DNA of 64,000 nucleotides from Deinococcus sp. YIM 77859 (GTDB lineage: Bacteria > Deinococcota > Deinococci > Deinococcales > Deinococcaceae). Every line of letters begins with the position of its first letter. Positions within the stretch are counted from its first letter, which is position 1. A program made the translations under genes and the position numbers. The stretch spans positions 2,136,001 to 2,200,000 of the forward strand of contig NZ_JQNI01000002.1 of NCBI RefSeq assembly GCF_000745175.1, given 5' to 3'. Positions 28,641 to 44,673 of the stretch are shown here, in pieces. The notes under the pieces are model-generated. The model saw only the letters and a program-made list of their open reading frames with translations. It had not been told where the DNA came from and searched no databases.

Positions 28641-28862
28641 TCACAACACGCCGCCCCCCAGCATCAGCCGCAGAGCCGCCAGCGCCGCGACCACGACATT
28701 CAGGGTGGTCGCTCCCCGGTCGCGGGCCAGTACCCCGAACACCAGGCCGAGAATGGCGGGCGGCAACACAAAGATCCAGTTCAACCACCCGAAAAAGGGC
28801 AGCAGACCGAGCAGCAGGCCCAACGCGGCAAGAATACCCAGGATCAGTGACACAGCTCTCAT
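28641..28862 (-). CDS. Small hydrophobic membrane protein
   Basis: A 73-residue protein with two or three membrane helices (about residues 4-20, 24-45 and 54-70) and a short charged loop ARDRGAT. Its layout resembles small DUF4190-like or similar proteins, but no family can be assigned. The start is the ATG at 28862, 87 bases from the divergent endonuclease III gene. Confidence 0.6.
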   Translation of the reverse strand: MRAVSLILGILAALGLLLGLLPFFGWLNWIFVLPPAILGLVFGVLARDRGATTLNVVVAALAALRLMLGGGVL

Positions 28863-28949
28863 GCTTCAGCTTACGTGCTGTGGGCTGGAGAAGTTCCCCT
28901 CCACCGTCTCCACAGACGGCCCCGCGGGCCTCGGTGTAGGCTCCTTCGC

Positions 28950-29621
28950 GTGACCCGCCGCCCCGTTCCCTCCTCCCACCTGCCGAACGGTGCCAGAACC
29001 CGCGCGCCGCTGGTGCTCTCGGCGCTGGAAACGCTGTACCCGGATGCCCGCACGGAACTGGTGTTTCGTAATCCCTTTGAGCTGCTGGTGGCCACCGTGC
29101 TCAGCGCCCAGGCCACCGATGTCAGCGTGAATGCCGTCACGCCCGCCCTCTTTGCTCGGTACCCCGACGCCTGGGCGCTGAGCCGGGCGACGCCCGAGGA
29201 CATCGAGCCGTACATCCGCACGGTCGGGCTGTACCGCGCCAAGGCCCGCAACCTCTCGCTTCTGGCCCGTCTGCTGGTCGAGCGGCACGGCGGAGAGGTG
29301 CCCAACGACTTTGGTGCGGTCGTCGCCCTACCCGGTGCGGGCCGCAAGACGGCAAACGTAGTCCTCAGCAATGCCTACGGCTTCCCGGCCATTGCGGTCG
29401 ACACCCACGTGGGCCGCCTCGCCCGCCGCCTGGGCCTGAGCACGCAGACCAATCCCGACCGGGTGGAGCGCGACCTTCAGCGCCTCTTTCCGCGGGAACG
29501 CTGGGTCTTTTTGCACCACGCCCTGATTCTGCATGGCCGCCGCGTCTGCCAGGCGCGCAGGCCGCAGTGTGCCGCGTGCCTGATGCGAACATTCTGTCCG
29601 CGTGTTGGGGTGGAGCCTTGA
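28950..29621 (+). CDS. nth: Endonuclease III
   Basis: A DNA glycosylase/AP lyase for oxidised pyrimidines, 223 residues from the GTG at 28950. The HhH-GPD domain has the hairpin LPGAGRKTANVVL with the catalytic Lys133 and the Asp151 of VDTHVGRLARRLG. The C-terminal iron-sulfur loop is intact: Cys200, Cys207, Cys210 and Cys216 in C-x6-C-x2-C-x5-C spacing. The body motif LLVATVLSAQATDVSVNAVT is typical. Deinococci often carry several Nth paralogs; this one looks fully active. The MFS gene follows after 28 bases. Confidence 0.95.
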   Translation: MTRRPVPSSHLPNGARTRAPLVLSALETLYPDARTELVFRNPFELLVATVLSAQATDVSVNAVTPALFARYPDAWALSRATPEDIEPYIRTVGLYRAKARNLSLLARLLVERHGGEVPNDFGAVVALPGAGRKTANVVLSNAYGFPAIAVDTHVGRLARRLGLSTQTNPDRVERDLQRLFPRERWVFLHHALILHGRRVCQARRPQCAACLMRTFCPRVGVEP

Positions 29622-29649
29622 AACGGTGCGTGGTCAGTGGGAGTGACCT

Positions 29650-30882
29650 GTGACCTGGCGCTTCTCCCGTCAGGTGTGGCTCTACCTCGCCTCCGCCTTC
29701 ACCTTTGGGCTCTCGCAGGCATTCGCGGCGCTCTTTTTGAATTTCTACCTGCGCGCACTCGGGCTGGGGGCGGAGTGGCAAGGCCTGGTCAACGCGCTGC
29801 CCGCCCTCACGCTGGCAGCCCTGAGCCTCCCCGCCGTAGCGCTCGCGCGGCGCATCAGCAACGCGCGGACCATTCAGGTGGGCAGCGTGCTGAGCCTGAT
29901 CGGTGCGGTGCTCTTGAGCCTTGCGGGGGGGCCGGGGGCGGCGATCGCGGGCGCCCTGGTGCAGGGGGCGGGCGCGGCGCTGCTGTCGGTATCGGGATCG
30001 CCCTTTATGGCGAACAACAGTGACGAGCGCAGCCGCGTGGCACTCTTTAGCGTGCAAAGCGCCCTGATGACCGGCGCGGGCTTTTTGGGCAACCTGCTGG
30101 GCGGACGGGTGCCCGAAGTGTACGCGGCGGCGACGGGCACCGCTCCCGATGACCTGCCCGCCCTGCGCGCCGCGCTGCTGGTGTCGGCGGCCTTTCAACT
30201 CGCGGGCCTGCTGCCGGTGCTGCTCCTGCGCTCCAGCGGCAAGCCACGCCCCGAGGGCCGCTCTTTGACGGTGCGCGCCAAGGGGACGATGGCGCGGTTG
30301 GTGGCCCCCAACGTGCTCGTGGGCTTGGGAGCGGGCGCCACGATTCCCTTTCTGAATGTCTTTATCGAGGGCAAGTTTCGCGTCGATTACGCGAGCCTGG
30401 GCACCCTCTTTGCCTGGACCAGCCTGGCGACCGCCGCTACGGCGCTTCTGCAACCGCTGCTGGTGCGGCGCCTAGGCCAGCTTCCCGCCGTGCTGACGGT
30501 GCAGGCTGCCAGCCTGCCCTTTCTGGCCGTGCTGGGCTTTGCGCCCGAGCTGTGGATGGTGAGTGTGGCCCTGTTCACGCGCGGGGCGCTGATGAACGCG
30601 GCGGGACCGGTCTACAGCGCGTACGCGATGTCCGCGCTGCCTGACGAGGACCGCCCGATGTACTCCGCCGTCAACGTCATCGCCTGGGATCTGGGGTGGG
30701 CGGCGAGCAGCCTGCTCAGCGGCGTGGTGCGCGGCGCGCTGCCCTTTGACGTCGCCTTCCGCGTGCTGTTCGCCTGGACGATTCTGATGTACGCGGGCAG
30801 TGTTCTGGCCATCTATCTGGGTCTGTACCGCCGCGAGCGGGGCGCGGCCCGTGCGGTTCCTGCCGCCGAACGGCTCGGGTGA
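29650..30882 (+). CDS. MFS transporter
   Basis: A 410-residue membrane protein with about 12 hydrophobic segments in two halves around a basic middle loop (RSSGKPRPEGRSLTVRAKG near residue 200). The cytoplasmic loop after helix 2 (ALARRISNARTIQVG) matches the MFS A-motif position, though not its full consensus. Start is a GTG at 29650. Such members act as efflux or uptake secondary transporters; no substrate can be predicted. The next gene begins 17 bases after its stop. Confidence 0.85.
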   Translation: MTWRFSRQVWLYLASAFTFGLSQAFAALFLNFYLRALGLGAEWQGLVNALPALTLAALSLPAVALARRISNARTIQVGSVLSLIGAVLLSLAGGPGAAIAGALVQGAGAALLSVSGSPFMANNSDERSRVALFSVQSALMTGAGFLGNLLGGRVPEVYAAATGTAPDDLPALRAALLVSAAFQLAGLLPVLLLRSSGKPRPEGRSLTVRAKGTMARLVAPNVLVGLGAGATIPFLNVFIEGKFRVDYASLGTLFAWTSLATAATALLQPLLVRRLGQLPAVLTVQAASLPFLAVLGFAPELWMVSVALFTRGALMNAAGPVYSAYAMSALPDEDRPMYSAVNVIAWDLGWAASSLLSGVVRGALPFDVAFRVLFAWTILMYAGSVLAIYLGLYRRERGAARAVPAAERLG

Positions 30883-30899
30883 GGGGTACACTGCACCCG

Positions 30900-31616
30900 A
30901 TGAGCGACACCGGACCCCTTCAGAGCCTGTACCGCGTGCAGGAGCTTGACCTGGAACTCGACCGGCTGCGGGCCGAGGAGGCCAGCATCCCGGACGCCCT
31001 GCGCGATGCCCGCGCCCAGCAGGAACGCCTGAACAACGACCTAGAGGACACCGAAATCACCCTCGAGGGCGTGGAGCGGCAGATCCGGCAGCTCGAACAG
31101 GACCTCGCCGGAACCCGCGAGCAGATCACCCGTGCCCGAGAGGAGCAGGACAAGAATGCCTTTGACGCCCGCGCCCAGTCGCAGTACGGCAGCCGCATCC
31201 AGATGCTGTCCGAGCGAGCCGAGGAGATGGAAGAGGACCTGGTGCCCCTGCGGGAGCGGCAACGTGAACTCACCGCCAAAGCCAGCAGCCTGCGCGGCGA
31301 GCACCGTGCCCTGCGCCCCCGTCTGGAGGAACTCGAGGCCGGGGACGAGGCCCGCATCCAGGGCCTGCGCGCTCAGGGGGAGGGGGCGCGCCAGGAACGC
31401 GCCCGGTTGGTCGCCGGCATCGACTCGCGCACCGTCAAGGAGTACGACCTCATCCGCAAAGCGAAAAAGGGTCTGGGCCTGGTCGAGATTCGTGGGGGCC
31501 GCTGCACCGGCTGTAACGTGGTGCTGCCCGTCAACGTGCAGCAGAAGGCCGCCCAGGGCAAGTTGCCCCCCGTGAAGTGCCCCTCCTGTGGCCGCTTCCT
31601 GATCAAACGGGGCTGA
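30900..31616 (+). CDS. Zinc-ribbon coiled-coil protein
   Basis: A 238-residue protein: residues 10-165 are an almost continuous coiled coil rich in Glu, Arg, Leu and Gln, and the C-terminus carries a C4 zinc ribbon, CTGC near 203 and CPSC near 228. This is the family annotated as C4-type zinc ribbon domain protein, found in many bacteria and suggested to bind nucleic acid; its role is unknown. The ATG at 30900 lies 17 bases after the MFS stop, so they are probably co-transcribed. Confidence 0.85.
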   Translation: MSDTGPLQSLYRVQELDLELDRLRAEEASIPDALRDARAQQERLNNDLEDTEITLEGVERQIRQLEQDLAGTREQITRAREEQDKNAFDARAQSQYGSRIQMLSERAEEMEEDLVPLRERQRELTAKASSLRGEHRALRPRLEELEAGDEARIQGLRAQGEGARQERARLVAGIDSRTVKEYDLIRKAKKGLGLVEIRGGRCTGCNVVLPVNVQQKAAQGKLPPVKCPSCGRFLIKRG

Positions 31617-31766
31617 GAGCGGATACCCCCAGCGGGGAAAGTCCGGGGGGACGAACGGGGGAGTTGATTTCCTGGCCGCCGTCCCCGGCGGACATTTCCC
31701 CCGGCCTCTGGCCTGAGCCGCCAGGGGTCACATCTTGTACACGAAAACGGATCGTCGTACAAGTCC

Positions 31767-31795
31767 TTGTGCATTAGGGTGAAGGGTGTTACAGT
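31767..31795 (+). promoter_or_regulatory. Likely nrdJ promoter with overlapping palindromes
   Basis: TTGTGC (31767-31772), 17 bases, TACAGT (31790-31795) fits a sigma-70 promoter, about 105 bases before the nrdJ ATG. The palindrome ACAAG-TC-CTTGT (31760-31770) overlaps the -35 box, and an upstream CTTGTAC about 22 bases away mirrors GTACAAG. These look like repressor sites. The leader transcript contains a small GCCTT-CCGC-AAGGC hairpin. No B12 riboswitch could be recognised. Confidence 0.45.
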
Positions 31796-31900
31796 CGGGC
31801 ATCTGAGAGCGGCCCCTTGTGCCGGGCCACCCTGTCCATTCCGGGCTGCCTTCCGCAAGGCGGTCGGGATTTGTGTTGCCGTTTTCTATAAGGAGCCTCT

Positions 31901-36010
<4,110 letters not shown>

Positions 36011-36032
36011 GTGACGGCACAGCCTGAAGAGT

Positions 36033-36065
36033 GGCGGCGAGGAGAAAGGCCCGCCGCCTCTTCTT
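36033..36065 (+). terminator. Possible terminator after nrdJ
   Basis: GGCGGC (36033-36038) pairs with GCCGCC (36053-36058) across a 14-base loop, followed by TCTTCTTTGCTCC. Location and tail fit a terminator between nrdJ and the convergent dehydrogenase gene, but the large loop makes it uncertain. Confidence 0.4.
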
Positions 36066-36082
36066 TGCTCCTCTAACTGGGT

Positions 36083-37210
36083 TCAGCGCCCCAGTTTCAG
36101 GATTCGCCCGCTGCTGTATTCCGCCACGTACAGTTCGCCTGCCTCGTCCTCCCCGAAGGTGGAGGGGTTCTCCACACGCCCGATGCGGGTCTTGCTCCAA
36201 GTCTGCCCGCTGACGGGGGCGGCCCAGACATTGCCGCTGCCAAAGTCGGCAAAGACGTACTGTCCCTTGAGCGCGGGAATGGCTTGGCCCCGGTAGACGT
36301 ACCCGCCTGTGATGCTCTGGCCCTCGTCCCGGCCGTACACCAAGACGGGTTCGGTGAGGCCCTGGGTGCGGCAGCCCTGAGGAGGCTCATAGCAACTGCG
36401 GCCCTCGCGCAGATCCCAACCGTAGTTCTCGCCGCCTCGACTGGCGCGCGGCTGGCGGTTGACCTCCTCAAAAGCGTTCTGCCCTACATCCGCGATGATC
36501 AGGTCCCCAGTCACGCGGTCGAAGGAAAAACGCCAGGGGTTTCGCAGGCCGTACGCCCAGATGTAGGGGTTGGCCCCCTGGCGGTTGAGGAAGGGGTTGC
36601 CGGGGGCGGGTTTTGCGGCGTCGCCCCGCACGTCAAAGCGCAGGATCTTGCCCAGGGGTGTGCTCAACTTCTGCGCGTTCTCCTGCGGGTCACCCTGGCT
36701 GCCGCCGTCGCCCAGGCCCAGGTACAGGAAGCCGTCTGGCCCAAAGGCCAGCTGCCCGCCGTTGTGGTTGGCGTAGGGCTGGTCGGTGGTGAAGAGCACC
36801 TTTGCGCTGGCCGGATCGGCGCGGGAGAAGTCGGCGGTGGCCGTGTACCGGGCCAGCACGGTATCGCCGTTCCGGTCGGTGTAGTGGATGTACAGGCGGC
36901 GATTTTGCCGGTAGCTGGGGTCAAAGGCCAGGCCCAGCAGGCCGCGCTCACCCCCTGCCCGGGTGAGGCCACTCACGTCAAGAAAGGGCTGGGCGCGCAC
37001 CTGTCCGTTTTGAATGACGCGCACCTGCCCGCCCTGCAACGCGGCATAGAGCCGCCCGGAGCCGTCTGCGGCGTGGGTGAGGGTGGTGACCTGTGGCAGC
37101 CCGCTCACAAAGGGGGTGAACTTCACCTGCGGCGCAGCCGCCCGCTGGGCCTGGACAGAGGGGGCCAGCAGGACGGTCAGGACCAATGGCGCAAAGACAG
37201 CGCGAACCAT
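36083..37210 (-). CDS. PQQ-dependent sugar dehydrogenase (glucose/sorbosone type)
   Basis: A 375-residue exported beta-propeller enzyme. The first 22 residues are a signal peptide ending VQAQ. Family features: the quinoprotein glucose dehydrogenase B signature GERGLLGLAFDPSYRQNRRL near 84, YANHNGGQLAFGPDGFLYLG near 145 (containing the catalytic His), GLRNPWRFSFDRVTGDLIIAD near 221 and GENYGWDLREGR near 261. It oxidises aldose sugars in the periplasm using PQQ. No PQQ synthesis genes are in view. It is convergent with nrdJ. Confidence 0.9.
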   Translation of the reverse strand: MVRAVFAPLVLTVLLAPSVQAQRAAAPQVKFTPFVSGLPQVTTLTHAADGSGRLYAALQGGQVRVIQNGQVRAQPFLDVSGLTRAGGERGLLGLAFDPSYRQNRRLYIHYTDRNGDTVLARYTATADFSRADPASAKVLFTTDQPYANHNGGQLAFGPDGFLYLGLGDGGSQGDPQENAQKLSTPLGKILRFDVRGDAAKPAPGNPFLNRQGANPYIWAYGLRNPWRFSFDRVTGDLIIADVGQNAFEEVNRQPRASRGGENYGWDLREGRSCYEPPQGCRTQGLTEPVLVYGRDEGQSITGGYVYRGQAIPALKGQYVFADFGSGNVWAAPVSGQTWSKTRIGRVENPSTFGEDEAGELYVAEYSSGRILKLGR

Positions 37211-37298
37211 AAACCAGTGTGCCCGGTACGAGGGGCGGTCAACTGTGAGCTCGCGGACCAGCCAGCGAGGGACTCCAGTTCCTGTGATGCGGACGGCC

Positions 37299-38645
37299 CT
37301 AGAAGCCGCTCACGTTGAGGCGGCCTCCCGTCACGGTCTTGCCATTCAGGCTAGGGGTCGCGATCACGCTCCCGAGGATGGCATTCCGAATCTGTTGGGC
37401 AGTGGCGCCCGGGTGGGTGCTGGCATACAGAGCCGCGGCCCCGGTGACGTGGGGGGTTGCCATGCTGGTGCCGTTGTAGCTGGCGTATTTGTTGTACGGC
37501 ACGCTGCTGGTGATCGCCACACCGGGTGCCCCAAGGTCCACCTGCGTCTTGCCGTACTGGCTAAAGGAGGCGAGGGCACCGGTCTTGTCGATGGCCGCCA
37601 CGGCGATCACCGCGTCGTACCCAGCGTCCCTGCTGGTGTCGTAGTTGCTGGGGTAGGAGGCCGTCGTATCATTGTCGGTGCCGCTGTTCCCCGCCGCCGC
37701 GATGAAGAGGATGTTCGCCTTTGCCCCGCGCACAATGGCCTCGTACAGGGCCTGCGAGTATCCCCCACCGCCCCAGGAATTGTTGGTTGCCACGATATTC
37801 AGGCCGTGCCGCGTCTTGAGGTCGGTGAAGTAGTCCACAGCCTTGATCGCGTCGGCGGTGCTGCCGCCCCGGCGGCCCAGGAACTTGCCGCTGATCAGCG
37901 TGACGTTGTGGTTCACGCCAACCACGCCGCCGTCATTCGCGGTGCCGCCGATCGTCCCGGCGACATGCGTGCCGTGGGCATCCAGGCTGCCGCGTGTGCC
38001 GCCGTCATAGACCGTGTTATCCCCGTTGGCGAAGTCCCAGCCGCGCGTGTCGTCCACGTAGCCGTTACCGTCGTTGTCTACGCCGTCCACCGGGTCAAAG
38101 GGGTTAAGCCAGGCATTCCCCTTGAGATCGGGGTGGTCGAACTGGTAGCCCTCGTCGATGATGCCCACGTACACGTTGTCACTGCCCACCGTGCCGCGGG
38201 CCCAGGCCTCAGCAGCCTGGCTGCCGTAGGCGTTGGCGGGACTGCTCGCGTCGCCCGCCATTCCCCAGAGGGTGCCGTCAGTGTAGTACGGGTCGGTGAC
38301 GGTCGCCTGGTGCTGGTAGATCCAGTTGGGCTCCGCAAAGCGAACGGCGCCGCTTGCCTGCAGCTGCGCGATCTTGGCTTCCACGCTTTGCCCATCGGTG
38401 ATTCGGGTGCGCAGCAGCGCCGCTCCGTTCACCACCGCGAGCTGCTCCAGCGACTGCACGCCCAGCCGCGCTTCGAGCGCACCTAGGCTCTGGGCACCCA
38501 GGTTGCTGGAAAGCTGCACAATCACCTCGCCGGGCACGTACGGATGCCCCGCCGTCGAAGCGGTGGTCGTGGGCTCGGGGGCTGTGGCACAGGCTCCAAG
38601 CAGCACGCTGAGGGTCAGCAGGCCGAAGAGGGGAGAACGCTTCAT
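37299..38645 (-). CDS. Secreted S8 family serine peptidase (lipoprotein)
   Basis: A 448-residue subtilase. The ATG at 38645 begins MKRSPLFGLLTL and a lipobox LLGAC gives Cys19 as the lipid-bearing residue. A prodomain (residues about 36-110) precedes the catalytic core: Asp164 in GIIDEGYQFDHPDL, His224 in AHGTHVAGT, Asn320 in AAAGNSG and Ser394 in NGTSMATPH. The loop DPVDGVDNDGNGYVDD (residues 184-199) looks like a calcium site, common in stable subtilases. Codons upstream of this start in frame look non-coding. Confidence 0.93.
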   Translation of the reverse strand: MKRSPLFGLLTLSVLLGACATAPEPTTTASTAGHPYVPGEVIVQLSSNLGAQSLGALEARLGVQSLEQLAVVNGAALLRTRITDGQSVEAKIAQLQASGAVRFAEPNWIYQHQATVTDPYYTDGTLWGMAGDASSPANAYGSQAAEAWARGTVGSDNVYVGIIDEGYQFDHPDLKGNAWLNPFDPVDGVDNDGNGYVDDTRGWDFANGDNTVYDGGTRGSLDAHGTHVAGTIGGTANDGGVVGVNHNVTLISGKFLGRRGGSTADAIKAVDYFTDLKTRHGLNIVATNNSWGGGGYSQALYEAIVRGAKANILFIAAAGNSGTDNDTTASYPSNYDTSRDAGYDAVIAVAAIDKTGALASFSQYGKTQVDLGAPGVAITSSVPYNKYASYNGTSMATPHVTGAAALYASTHPGATAQQIRNAILGSVIATPSLNGKTVTGGRLNVSGF

Positions 38646-38742
38646 AGAACCTCCTGAGTTGGCAGCAACGCCGAGATGTCGAGTGTCAGGAAGATAGCCA
38701 GGCAGGTGTGTGCGTGCTGTGATCGGCTCGGTGCCGAAACCA

Positions 38743-38767
38743 AAAAGCCCCCACCGAACCGTGGGGA
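38743..38767 (-). terminator. Minus-strand terminator after the truncated gene
   Basis: CCCCAC and GTGGGG (38750-38755, 38762-38767) form a stem around CGAACC; on the minus strand it is followed by GC and five T residues. It would end the transcript of the truncated gene at 38795, about 30 bases away. Confidence 0.75.
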
Positions 38768-38794
38768 CAAGAAAGGTTGCCTCACCTACGCCCT

Positions 38795-38878
38795 TAGTCG
38801 TCGTCCTCGCCCTGTTCGGTGACGGTGCCCTCGTTCTCGCCCTCATCTCCGCCGCCCACATCACAGGCGGCAAGCTTG
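38795..38878 (-). pseudogene. C-terminal remnant of a small acidic (lipo)protein gene
   Basis: An open frame from the tnpB element end to a TAA at 38795 encodes LAACDVGGGDEGENEGT and an acidic tail ending EDDD, followed by a good terminator. LAAC is a lipobox-like motif, so this could be the end of a small lipoprotein gene whose signal sequence was lost when the mobile element arrived. The 5' part is not found on the other side of the element. Confidence 0.45.
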
Positions 38879-38881
38879 ACA

Positions 38882-38903
38882 CTCCCCCCCTTAAAAGGGT
38901 GGG
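38882..38903 (-). mobile_element. Right end of an IS200/IS605 (tnpB) element
   Basis: Just after the tnpB stop codon, GGG-T-GGG and CCC-CCCC stretches form a hairpin around TTAAAA, and then GTGTCAAG ends the element. This is the form of the right end of tnpB-only IS605-group elements, which also supplies the 3' part of the guide RNA scaffold. The left end is missing. Confidence 0.6.
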
Positions 38904-39259
38904 ATTCTTGCTTCAGCGACAGACGCCCGCAAGCGCAGGTCTTCTTCCGTCTCCACAAGCGTTTCCTGGGTTTCCCCAGCCGTTTTGGCGTGCCCCACCA
39001 TACGGAGTCCGAGCTTCAGGATGTTGATGGCGGCGTTGTCGTCGCGGTCTAAGTTGACGCCGCAACCGCACACATGCTGCCGGGTCTTCAGGTCTTTTTT
39101 CACCGTCTGACCGCACCCCGAGCAAATCTGAGAGGTATACGCGGGATTGACCGGAATGGCTATCTTGCCCATGATTCTCGCAAAGTATTCAATCCATAAC
39201 CGGAACTCTCGCCAACTGGCGTCCCCGATGGACTTGGACAACTTGCGATTGCGAATCAT
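38891..39259 (-). pseudogene. tnpB: TnpB (OrfB) remnant of an IS200/IS605 element
   Basis: The last 122 residues of a TnpB RNA-guided nuclease. Recognisable parts: MIRNRKLSKSIGDASW, then AIPVNPAYTSQICSGCGQ with the CxxC zinc finger (CSGC ... CGCG) and LDRDDNAAINIL, which contains the last RuvC Asp. The first 250 or so residues, with the other catalytic residues, are absent; the sequence between 39260 and the der gene does not continue the frame. It is therefore a decayed copy that cannot act by itself. The right end of the element is intact. Confidence 0.85.
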
Positions 39260-39367
39260 GTTCCTGCCTCCGTGCCCCGTGTGCAGGCCTTCAGGATCCG
39301 TTCACCCGCCGGGCTCTCCTGCACACCGGACGCAGAACTCAGCACACGGTCACGGCAAGGGGCACGC

Positions 39368-41885
<2,518 letters not shown>

Positions 41886-43784
41886 TCAGCCCAGTTCCGC
41901 CGTCTCCCGCGCGGGCTTCTCCTCCAGGTACTGCCCGGCCTGCATGCGCCACAGTTCGGCGTACTCGCCGCCCTGCGCGAGAAGCTCCGCGTGGGTGCCG
42001 TCCTCGATCAGGCGGCCCGCTCGCATCACCAGGATGCGGTCAGCCATCAAGACGCTTCCTAGGCGGTGGGTGATCAGCAGGGTGGTGCGGCCCCGGGCGA
42101 GGGCGGCAAAAGCCGCAAAAACCTCGCTCTCGCTGCGGGGATCGAGGGCGGCGGTGGGCTCGTCGAGAATGAGGATGCGGGCATCCCGGTACAGGGCGCG
42201 GGCAGTGGCGAGCTTCTGCCATTGCCCGCCCGAGAGGTCCACCCCGCCGAAGGCCTGGCCCAGGCGAGTATTCAGGCCAGCGGCGAGCCGGGGCAGGACC
42301 GTGTCGAGGCCGCTGGCGCGCGCTGCTTGGGCGAGTTTGAAGGCGTCCTCGGGGCGGCCCAGCAGGACGTTTTCGCGCAGCGTCCACTCGAAGCGGGCGA
42401 AGTCTTGGAAGACGGCGGCAACCTGACAACGCCACGCCGTGGGATCGAGGTCGCGCAGGTCCGTGGCCTCGCCCGGCCCTCCGACCAGGATGCGCCCGGC
42501 AGTCGGGTCGTAGAAACGCAGCAGCAGCTTGACCAGGGTGGTTTTGCCCGCTCCGTTCTCCCCCACGATGGCGACAACCTGCCCCTCGGGAATGTCTAGC
42601 GAAATGTCCTCCAGCGCAGGCTGGCCGCCGTAGGCGAAGCTCACGTGCTCCAGCGTCAGGTCAAGGCGTGCGGGGAGGGGACGGGGTGTCTCGGGTGGGG
42701 CAACCCCCGGGCGGGCGTCGAGGAAGGCGTAGTACTTCTGAAACCAGCGCAGGTGCTCGGTACCCATGCCGAGGTACTCGGTGACGCTGCCCAGGCCCTC
42801 ACGGACCTGCGCGAGCGCGCCGATCACCAGCACGACCGTGCCCGCCGTGAGTACCCCCGCTTCCGCCTGCGCCACCGCGTAGGCAAAAAGACCCGCGGTG
42901 ACCCCCAACGCGAGCGCCTGCGCAGGCAGCACGCCCAGCACCTGTCTGTTGCGCACCGCACGCATCACCCGCTGGTACGCCGTCGCCTTGCTCACATACC
43001 GACTGGTGAGGTAGGGCATCAGGTCGTAGAGGCGCACCTCCTTGGCGTACTCGTGGCGCATGGCGACGCGTTGGTCGTAGGCGAGTTCGCGGGCCTCTTG
43101 GGTACGCTGAATGGCGAGGCTCCAGCCCAGCTCGCGCAGGCGAATCTGGGTGCGGGCCAGCGGCAGCATGCCCAGCACCACGACCAGCGGCACCCACCAG
43201 CCCACGGTCAGGAGCGTCCCAGCCACACCCACCACGCTCACCAGCGAGCGCAGCAGTCCGAGCAGCGTCGCCGTGAGGTTGAGCGGGCGGAAGCGTGCGC
43301 CTACCTGGAGGGTTTCTACGTCGTCATGAAAGCGGGGGTCCTCGACCACGTCCAGACCTGGGAGCTCCCGCATCTTGTGCATCAGGCTGGTGACCGTCTG
43401 CACGGTGAAGTGATCGGCGGCGTAGCCTTGGAGCACCGTGCTCGCCACCTGCGCGAGCTGCGTGAGCAGGGCTGTGCCCGCCCAGGCGAGGGCGAGCAGC
43501 GTGAGATTCGTCTCGCCGCCCTGCACGGCGCGGCTGATTCCATCCACCGTCCACTTGCTCAGCAGAATTGTCGCGGTGGGCGTGAGCCCCTGCACCACGA
43601 CCATCAGGCCCATCAGGACGACGAGGCCGGGCGCGCTGCGGAACAGGGCGGGAAGCGCGCGGGCCAGCACGGTGAGCTGTTCGCGGATGGCCAGGGGCTG
43701 AACCTCGGGCTGTTTTCTCACCCGGCGAGTGTAGGCAGTCGGCCCTGCTTTCACTGTGTGCTTCAGACGGGGCAGGATCGTCAC
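41886..43784 (-). CDS. ABC exporter, fused membrane and ATPase domains
   Basis: A 632-residue half-transporter. The N-terminal membrane domain (residues about 45-340) has about six helices; the ATPase domain has Walker A VGENGAGKTTL near 425, the Q-loop FQDFARFEWTL, the signature LSGGQ near 529, Walker B ILILDEPTA near 550 and the H-loop LITHRLGSV. It is the type with the 'ABC transporter, ATP-binding/permease' plan and probably works as a homodimer. Substrate is unknown. The first ATG at 43784 gives a basic N-terminus; a GTG at 43721 is an alternative start. Neither has a convincing Shine-Dalgarno site. Confidence 0.88.
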   Translation of the reverse strand: MTILPRLKHTVKAGPTAYTRRVRKQPEVQPLAIREQLTVLARALPALFRSAPGLVVLMGLMVVVQGLTPTATILLSKWTVDGISRAVQGGETNLTLLALAWAGTALLTQLAQVASTVLQGYAADHFTVQTVTSLMHKMRELPGLDVVEDPRFHDDVETLQVGARFRPLNLTATLLGLLRSLVSVVGVAGTLLTVGWWVPLVVVLGMLPLARTQIRLRELGWSLAIQRTQEARELAYDQRVAMRHEYAKEVRLYDLMPYLTSRYVSKATAYQRVMRAVRNRQVLGVLPAQALALGVTAGLFAYAVAQAEAGVLTAGTVVLVIGALAQVREGLGSVTEYLGMGTEHLRWFQKYYAFLDARPGVAPPETPRPLPARLDLTLEHVSFAYGGQPALEDISLDIPEGQVVAIVGENGAGKTTLVKLLLRFYDPTAGRILVGGPGEATDLRDLDPTAWRCQVAAVFQDFARFEWTLRENVLLGRPEDAFKLAQAARASGLDTVLPRLAAGLNTRLGQAFGGVDLSGGQWQKLATARALYRDARILILDEPTAALDPRSESEVFAAFAALARGRTTLLITHRLGSVLMADRILVMRAGRLIEDGTHAELLAQGGEYAELWRMQAGQYLEEKPARETAELG

Positions 43785-43839
43785 ACCAGCAGAGGCAGCG
43801 CCACCCCGTCCTATGGGCGGCGCTGCCTGGCGAGTGCCG

Positions 43840-44618
<779 letters not shown>

Positions 44619-44673
44619 GGCGAGGGATGCCGGTCCCGAGGACTTGAGCTGCGCTTGACCAGTGGCCACCGCC

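Noticed and set aside
31617..31900. Possible cobalamin riboswitch upstream of nrdJ
   Set aside because: No B12-box or the expected conserved stem set could be found; only a small hairpin and a likely promoter were seen.
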